From positions 1-64,000 of the forward strand of contig JAMPYF010000015.1 in NCBI GenBank assembly GCA_023700805.1: a stretch of DNA of 64,000 bases. Direction: 5' to 3'. Below, one piece after another: positions 61,353 through 64,000 of the stretch (position 1 is the first letter of the stretch; the number at the start of each line of letters is the position of its first letter). The stretch comes from Sulfuritalea sp. Its GTDB lineage: Bacteria; Pseudomonadota; Gammaproteobacteria; Burkholderiales; Rhodocyclaceae. The notes under the pieces were generated by a model. The model worked only from the letters and a program-made list of their open reading frames with translations. It had not been told where the DNA came from and did no database searches. A program made the position numbers and the translations under genes.

Positions 61353-61527
61353 TCCCCCGCAAGTGCCGTTTGGCCGGCAGCCTGAACCTGGGTTCAGAGT
61401 GGCCACGTTCCTGCCGCTTCAGGTTCGCTCACGAGGAGCGATCACAACGGCGGCGTCCTTGGTCTGCGGCCGATGCCAATGGGTATTGGTTCAAGGAATG
61501 TATGGCCTTGGCGAACACTGCAGGGGA
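61353..61527 (-). ncRNA. ssrS: 6S RNA
   Basis: No ORF fills this 327-bp gap. On the minus strand the ends pair: CCCCTGCAGTG at 5' with CACTTGCGGGG at 3' (one bulge), giving about 175 nt, the usual 6S size. The 3' half holds TGAACCCAGGTTCAGGCTGCC, close to the conserved 3' segment of E. coli 6S (TTGAACC..GGGTTCA..GCCTGC), and an apical CTCCTCGTGAG loop. It follows zapA, as in E. coli (zapA-ssrS-ygfA). 6S RNA binds sigma-70 holoenzyme in stationary phase. The exact ends are inferred from pairing. Confidence 0.8.
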
Positions 61528-61588
61528 AGCTCTGGGAAACCAGGCAACTCATTCGCGAATCGACTGCGGGAACCGGCTCAGGCAACGA

Positions 61589-61915
61589 TCAGAACAACTG
61601 TTCGTGCTGTGCCAGCGATTCGTCGAGCTTGGCTTCGATGGAATCGATTCTACGCTGAATCGTTTCGCTTTCAAGCGTCGTCGCAAGATGTTCCGGCGTG
61701 CTCTGCAAGGCGAGCAATTCGTGGGCCAGATTCAGCGCCACCATCACCGCGACGCGCTCCCCGGAGCCGCGTGCGCCGGTGGGTATGCGGTCTCCGGCTT
61801 CGTGCAGCTTGGCGTCCAGCAGGGCCGCGGCGGCCAGCAGTTGCCCGCGTTCTTCGGGTTCGCAGCTGATGCGGTAATCCTTGCCCAGCAGTTTGACTTC
61901 GAGGCTAGTGTTCAT
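61589..61915 (-). CDS. zapA: Cell division protein ZapA
   Basis: 108 residues. Marks: SLEVKLLGKDYRISCEPEERGQLLAAAALLDAKLHEA (globular FtsZ-binding head) and a C-terminal coiled coil (ETIQRRIDSIEAKLDESLAQHEQLF). ZapA bundles FtsZ protofilaments. The GERVAVMVALNLAHELL segment is the conserved helix before the coil. It overlaps the upstream zapB-like gene by 4 bp and is followed by 6S RNA. Confidence 0.93.
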   Translation of the reverse strand: MNTSLEVKLLGKDYRISCEPEERGQLLAAAALLDAKLHEAGDRIPTGARGSGERVAVMVALNLAHELLALQSTPEHLATTLESETIQRRIDSIEAKLDESLAQHEQLF

Positions 61916-62106
61916 TCGTCCGGCAACCGTGTCATCAGGGCTTCGAGGCGTTCGCGGGCGGTGTCGATCTTCTTCGTCAGCGCCGCGTTTTCGGCCTCCA
62001 GGCTGGCGACGTGGGCACGCAGAATCTGGTTCTCGCTGCGCAGGCTGCTGCACACGGCGAGTATCTGGTCGACCTTGCGCTCAAGTTGATCGAGGGAAAC
62101 GCTCAT
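61912..62106 (-). CDS. ZapB-like coiled-coil protein
   Basis: 64 residues, one continuous coiled coil (LDQLERKVDQILAVCSSLRSENQILRAHVASLEAENAALTKKIDTARERLEALMTRLP). This fits the small ZapB/TIGR02449-type partner encoded directly before zapA in many proteobacteria. The ATG at 62106 has a weak ribosome site; the ATGA overlap with zapA supports the pair. It probably links the Z ring to the chromosome as ZapB does. Confidence 0.8.
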   Translation of the reverse strand: MSVSLDQLERKVDQILAVCSSLRSENQILRAHVASLEAENAALTKKIDTARERLEALMTRLPDE

Positions 62107-62182
62107 GGAGCGAGTTTCATGGAAAAGTGTAATCAGGTCAAGCAACAAGCTGCCGATCTGAATGTCGTTTGGAGGGCGTGGT

Positions 62183-62195
62183 GGGTAATTTACCC
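62183..62195. promoter_or_regulatory. Perfect 13-base palindrome in the zapB/heptosyltransferase gap
   Basis: GGGTAA-T-TTACCC lies 20 bases before the heptosyltransferase start in the 109-bp divergent region. It could be an operator, but no regulator is recognisable from it. Confidence 0.35.
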
Positions 62196-62215
62196 GGGTC
62201 TGGCAAAATGCGCCC

Positions 62216-63304
62216 ATGCCCCTTGAAGTCTTCTCTGCGGCCAGCCTGCGTCGCGCGCTGGTGATCAAGCTGCGCCATCACGGCGATGTCCTGCTCGCCA
62301 CACCGGTGATTTCCACGCTGCAGCGCATTGCTCCCCAATGCGAAGTCGATGCGCTGGCCTATGCCGACACCGCGCCCATGCTCGACGGCCACCCGGCGCT
62401 GGCGCAGTTGCACCTGATAGACCGCAACTGGAAACGGCAGGGTCTGCGGCGCCAGTCCGCCGCCGAGTGGCGGCTGATACAGGCGCTGCGGGCGCGGCAC
62501 TACGATCTGGTCGTGCATCTTTCGGTGCATACGCGCGGCGCCTGGCTGGTGCGCCTACTGCGGCCGCGCTGGTCGGTGGCGCCCAAGTTCCGCGCCGGCT
62601 TCTGGGCCACGAGTTTCAGCCACCTCTACCCGGCGCAGTCGGACCCGCAGCGCCACACCGTGGAAACCAATCTCGATAGCCTGCGTGCGCTGGGAATGGA
62701 GCCGGCCGCCGCCGACAAGCGCGTGATCATGGTGCCGGGTGCCGCGGCCGAAGCGCGCGTGGCGGCCTTGCTGGCGCAACGCGGACTGGCGGCGGGCGGC
62801 TTCATTCACATTCATCCCGCATCGCGCTGGGCCTTCAAATGCTGGCCCGCCGCACGCGTCGCGGCCTTGTGCGATGCGCTGGCGGCCAAGGGCTGGCCCA
62901 TCGTGCTGAGCTCGGCGCCGGACGCGAACGAGAAGGCGCTGATCGCCGAGGTGGCTGCGGCCCGCGCCGGGAACGCCGGGGTGCAAGCGCCAACTATCGA
63001 CCTTTCCGGACAGCTCTCGCTCAAGGAGCTCGCGGCGCTGACGGCGCAGGCCAGGCTCTTCGTCGGCGTCGATTCGGCGCCGATGCACATCGCGGCGGCG
63101 ATGGGCACGCCGGTGGTGGCGATCTTCGGCCCCTCGGGCGATCAGGAATGGGGGCCCTGGGGCGCAGGCCATCGGGTGGTCGCCTCGAACACCCACCCCT
63201 GCCGTCCCTGCGGCATGGCCGGCTGCAACGACAGCAAGGTCAGCGACTGCCTGACCACCTTGCCCGTGGTGCAGGTGCTTGCCGCGTGTAACGAACTGTT
63301 ATGA
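62216..63304 (+). CDS. Heptosyltransferase (WaaQ/RfaQ-like)
   Basis: 362 residues, GT family 9. Marks: ALVIKLRHHGDVLLATPVISTLQ at the start, HIHPASRWAFKCWPAARVAAL for the donor side, and LFVGVDSAPMHIAAAMGTPVVAIFGPSGDQEWGPW at the C-terminal domain. It adds heptose (or a similar sugar) to LPS inner core. The QRHTVETNLDSL block and K-x-W pattern favour heptosyltransferase III (WaaQ) over WaaC/WaaF. A weak repeat copy lies near the 3' end. Its stop overlaps the next glycosyltransferase gene (ATGA). Confidence 0.92.
   Translation: MPLEVFSAASLRRALVIKLRHHGDVLLATPVISTLQRIAPQCEVDALAYADTAPMLDGHPALAQLHLIDRNWKRQGLRRQSAAEWRLIQALRARHYDLVVHLSVHTRGAWLVRLLRPRWSVAPKFRAGFWATSFSHLYPAQSDPQRHTVETNLDSLRALGMEPAAADKRVIMVPGAAAEARVAALLAQRGLAAGGFIHIHPASRWAFKCWPAARVAALCDALAAKGWPIVLSSAPDANEKALIAEVAAARAGNAGVQAPTIDLSGQLSLKELAALTAQARLFVGVDSAPMHIAAAMGTPVVAIFGPSGDQEWGPWGAGHRVVASNTHPCRPCGMAGCNDSKVSDCLTTLPVVQVLAACNELL
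62975..62998 (-). repeat. Dispersed VGAGDT repeat, diverged copy 13
   Basis: Minus strand reads GATAGTTGGCGCTTGCACCC then CGGCG. The first 12 bases after GAT match well, the rest less so. Antisense to the heptosyltransferase gene, read VQAPTID in the gene frame. Confidence 0.55.
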
Positions 63305-64000
63305 AACTTGCCATCGTGCGGCAAAAGTACACGCCGTTCGGCGGCGCCGAGCGCTTTGTCGAGCGCGCGCTGGCGGCGCTGAAGGCCAGGGGCGTCGATG
63401 TCTCGATCGTGGCGCGGGAATGGCAGGGCGATGCGGCGGGCGGCGTGCAATGCCTGCGCGTCGATCCCTTCTATTTGGGACGTACCTGGCGCGATGCCGG
63501 CTTTGCCCGCGGCGTGCAACGCCTGATGGCGCAGGGGCGCTTCGACCTGGTGCAAAGCCACGAGCGCATTCCGGGCTGCGACATCTACCGCGCCGGCGAC
63601 GGCGTTCATGCCACCTGGCTGGAGCTGCGCAACAAAACCTTCGACCGCTTCGCGGCCTGGCACCGCTACACGCTGGCGGCCGAAGCCGCGATGTTTCGCC
63701 ATTCGAAGCTGCGCGCGGTGATCTGCAATTCGCGCATGGTGCGGGACGACATCGCGCGCCGTTTCGGTGTCGCCGACGAGAAGTTGCAGGTGATCTACAG
63801 CGGTGTCGATCTGCAGGCCTTCCATCCGCGCCTGCGCGAGGAGCGGGGACTGAGCCTGCGCGAAAAATCCGGCCTTGCAGCCGAGACCCCGGTAATCCTT
63901 TTCGTCGGTTCCGGTTATGAGCGCAAGGGACTGCCGACCCTGCTGCGCGCGCTCGCCATGATGCGGCGGAACGACGCGCGGCTCTGGGTGATCGGCCGCG
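63301..64000 (+). CDS. LPS core glycosyltransferase (WaaG-like), 3' end beyond window
   Basis: At least 233 residues, open to the window edge. GT4-like: KLAIVRQKYTPFGGAERFVERALAAL at the start, FDLVQSHERIPGCDIYRAGDGVHATWL, RHSKLRAVICNSRMVRDDIARRFGV and the nucleotide-binding VILFVGSGYERKGLPTLLRALAMM. This is the WaaG (RfaG) pattern, which adds glucose to heptose in LPS core. It overlaps the heptosyltransferase stop by 4 bp, so the two form one core-biosynthesis unit. The C-terminal third (E-x7-E motif) is outside the window. Confidence 0.9.
   Translation, partial: MKLAIVRQKYTPFGGAERFVERALAALKARGVDVSIVAREWQGDAAGGVQCLRVDPFYLGRTWRDAGFARGVQRLMAQGRFDLVQSHERIPGCDIYRAGDGVHATWLELRNKTFDRFAAWHRYTLAAEAAMFRHSKLRAVICNSRMVRDDIARRFGVADEKLQVIYSGVDLQAFHPRLREERGLSLREKSGLAAETPVILFVGSGYERKGLPTLLRALAMMRRNDARLWVIGR

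Overview
The window is a gene-dense, high-G+C bacterial chromosome segment. It looks like a betaproteobacterium of the Rhodocyclales/Sterolibacteriaceae type. This rests on gene content: an SAH riboswitch upstream of metH, zapA followed by 6S RNA, ubiJ / Tim44-like / ubiE in a row, a fused FAD/Fe-S oxidase of the DUF3683 type, an IlvA with two ACT-like regions, and a heptosyltransferase feeding LPS core synthesis. I saw no rRNA, tRNA, CRISPR array, prophage or intact insertion sequence. Most genes sit in short operons with ATGA overlaps.

Layout. 1-8 kb: end of an HlyD-type secretion adaptor, a haem-binding DUF3365 protein, the ubiquinone genes ubiJ and ubiE, phoBR behind a Pho box, a large PilZ-like protein and a HIT protein. 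8-18 kb: a 1256-residue FAD/Fe-S oxidase, DUF1810, a MoaD-like/BNR-repeat pair, LemA with two TPM-domain proteins, a MATE pump and YqaA. 18-25 kb: ilvA, then a tight cluster of a CHASE2-adenylate cyclase, a FecR-like exported protein, a short autotransporter-barrel protein, a hydrolase lipoprotein and an exported caspase. 25-33 kb: housekeeping genes (PatB-type lyase, 5-formyl-THF cycloligase, Slt, NAD-epimerase, cca, hydrolase, DUF1840). 33-42 kb: metH with its riboswitch, two rhodaneses, a BamE-like lipoprotein, and a 2-oxoacid dehydrogenase E1a/E1b/E2 operon. 42-49 kb: a TlpA-like protein, an MFS carrier, an enoyl-CoA hydratase, a Dsb pair, an FAD oxidoreductase, a periplasmic DsrE-like protein and a HAD phosphatase. 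49-56 kb: a malonate operon (GntR regulator, malonyl-CoA decarboxylase, TRAP transporter, malonyl-CoA synthetase). 56-64 kb: acyltransferase, GST, an ECF sigma/anti-sigma pair divergent from a second DsrE-like gene, TSUP and EVE proteins, 6S RNA, zapA, and LPS-type glycosyltransferases.

Four things stand out. (1) A short dispersed repeat, core AGTTGGCGCTGGCGAYACGG, occurs at about 13 clear places plus one diverged place on both strands, mostly inside unrelated conserved genes, where in sense orientation it is read as (R/K/I)VGAGDT without changing protein length. (2) The ECF sigma operon and the divergent dsrE-like gene have two matching promoters, GGGAATAAA-N14-CGTCTTAT, facing opposite ways, and the anti-sigma factor carries a periplasmic DsrE-like domain related to the protein encoded across the intergenic gap. 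(3) The cyclase/barrel/lipoprotein/caspase cluster looks like an envelope signalling or proteolysis module. (4) A small inverted-repeat element sits between dctQ and dctM, yet leaves a 57-codon ORF that overlaps both neighbours by ATGA.

Family assignments come from reading motifs by eye. No database search was possible, and comparisons with named E. coli or Rhodopseudomonas proteins are from memory.
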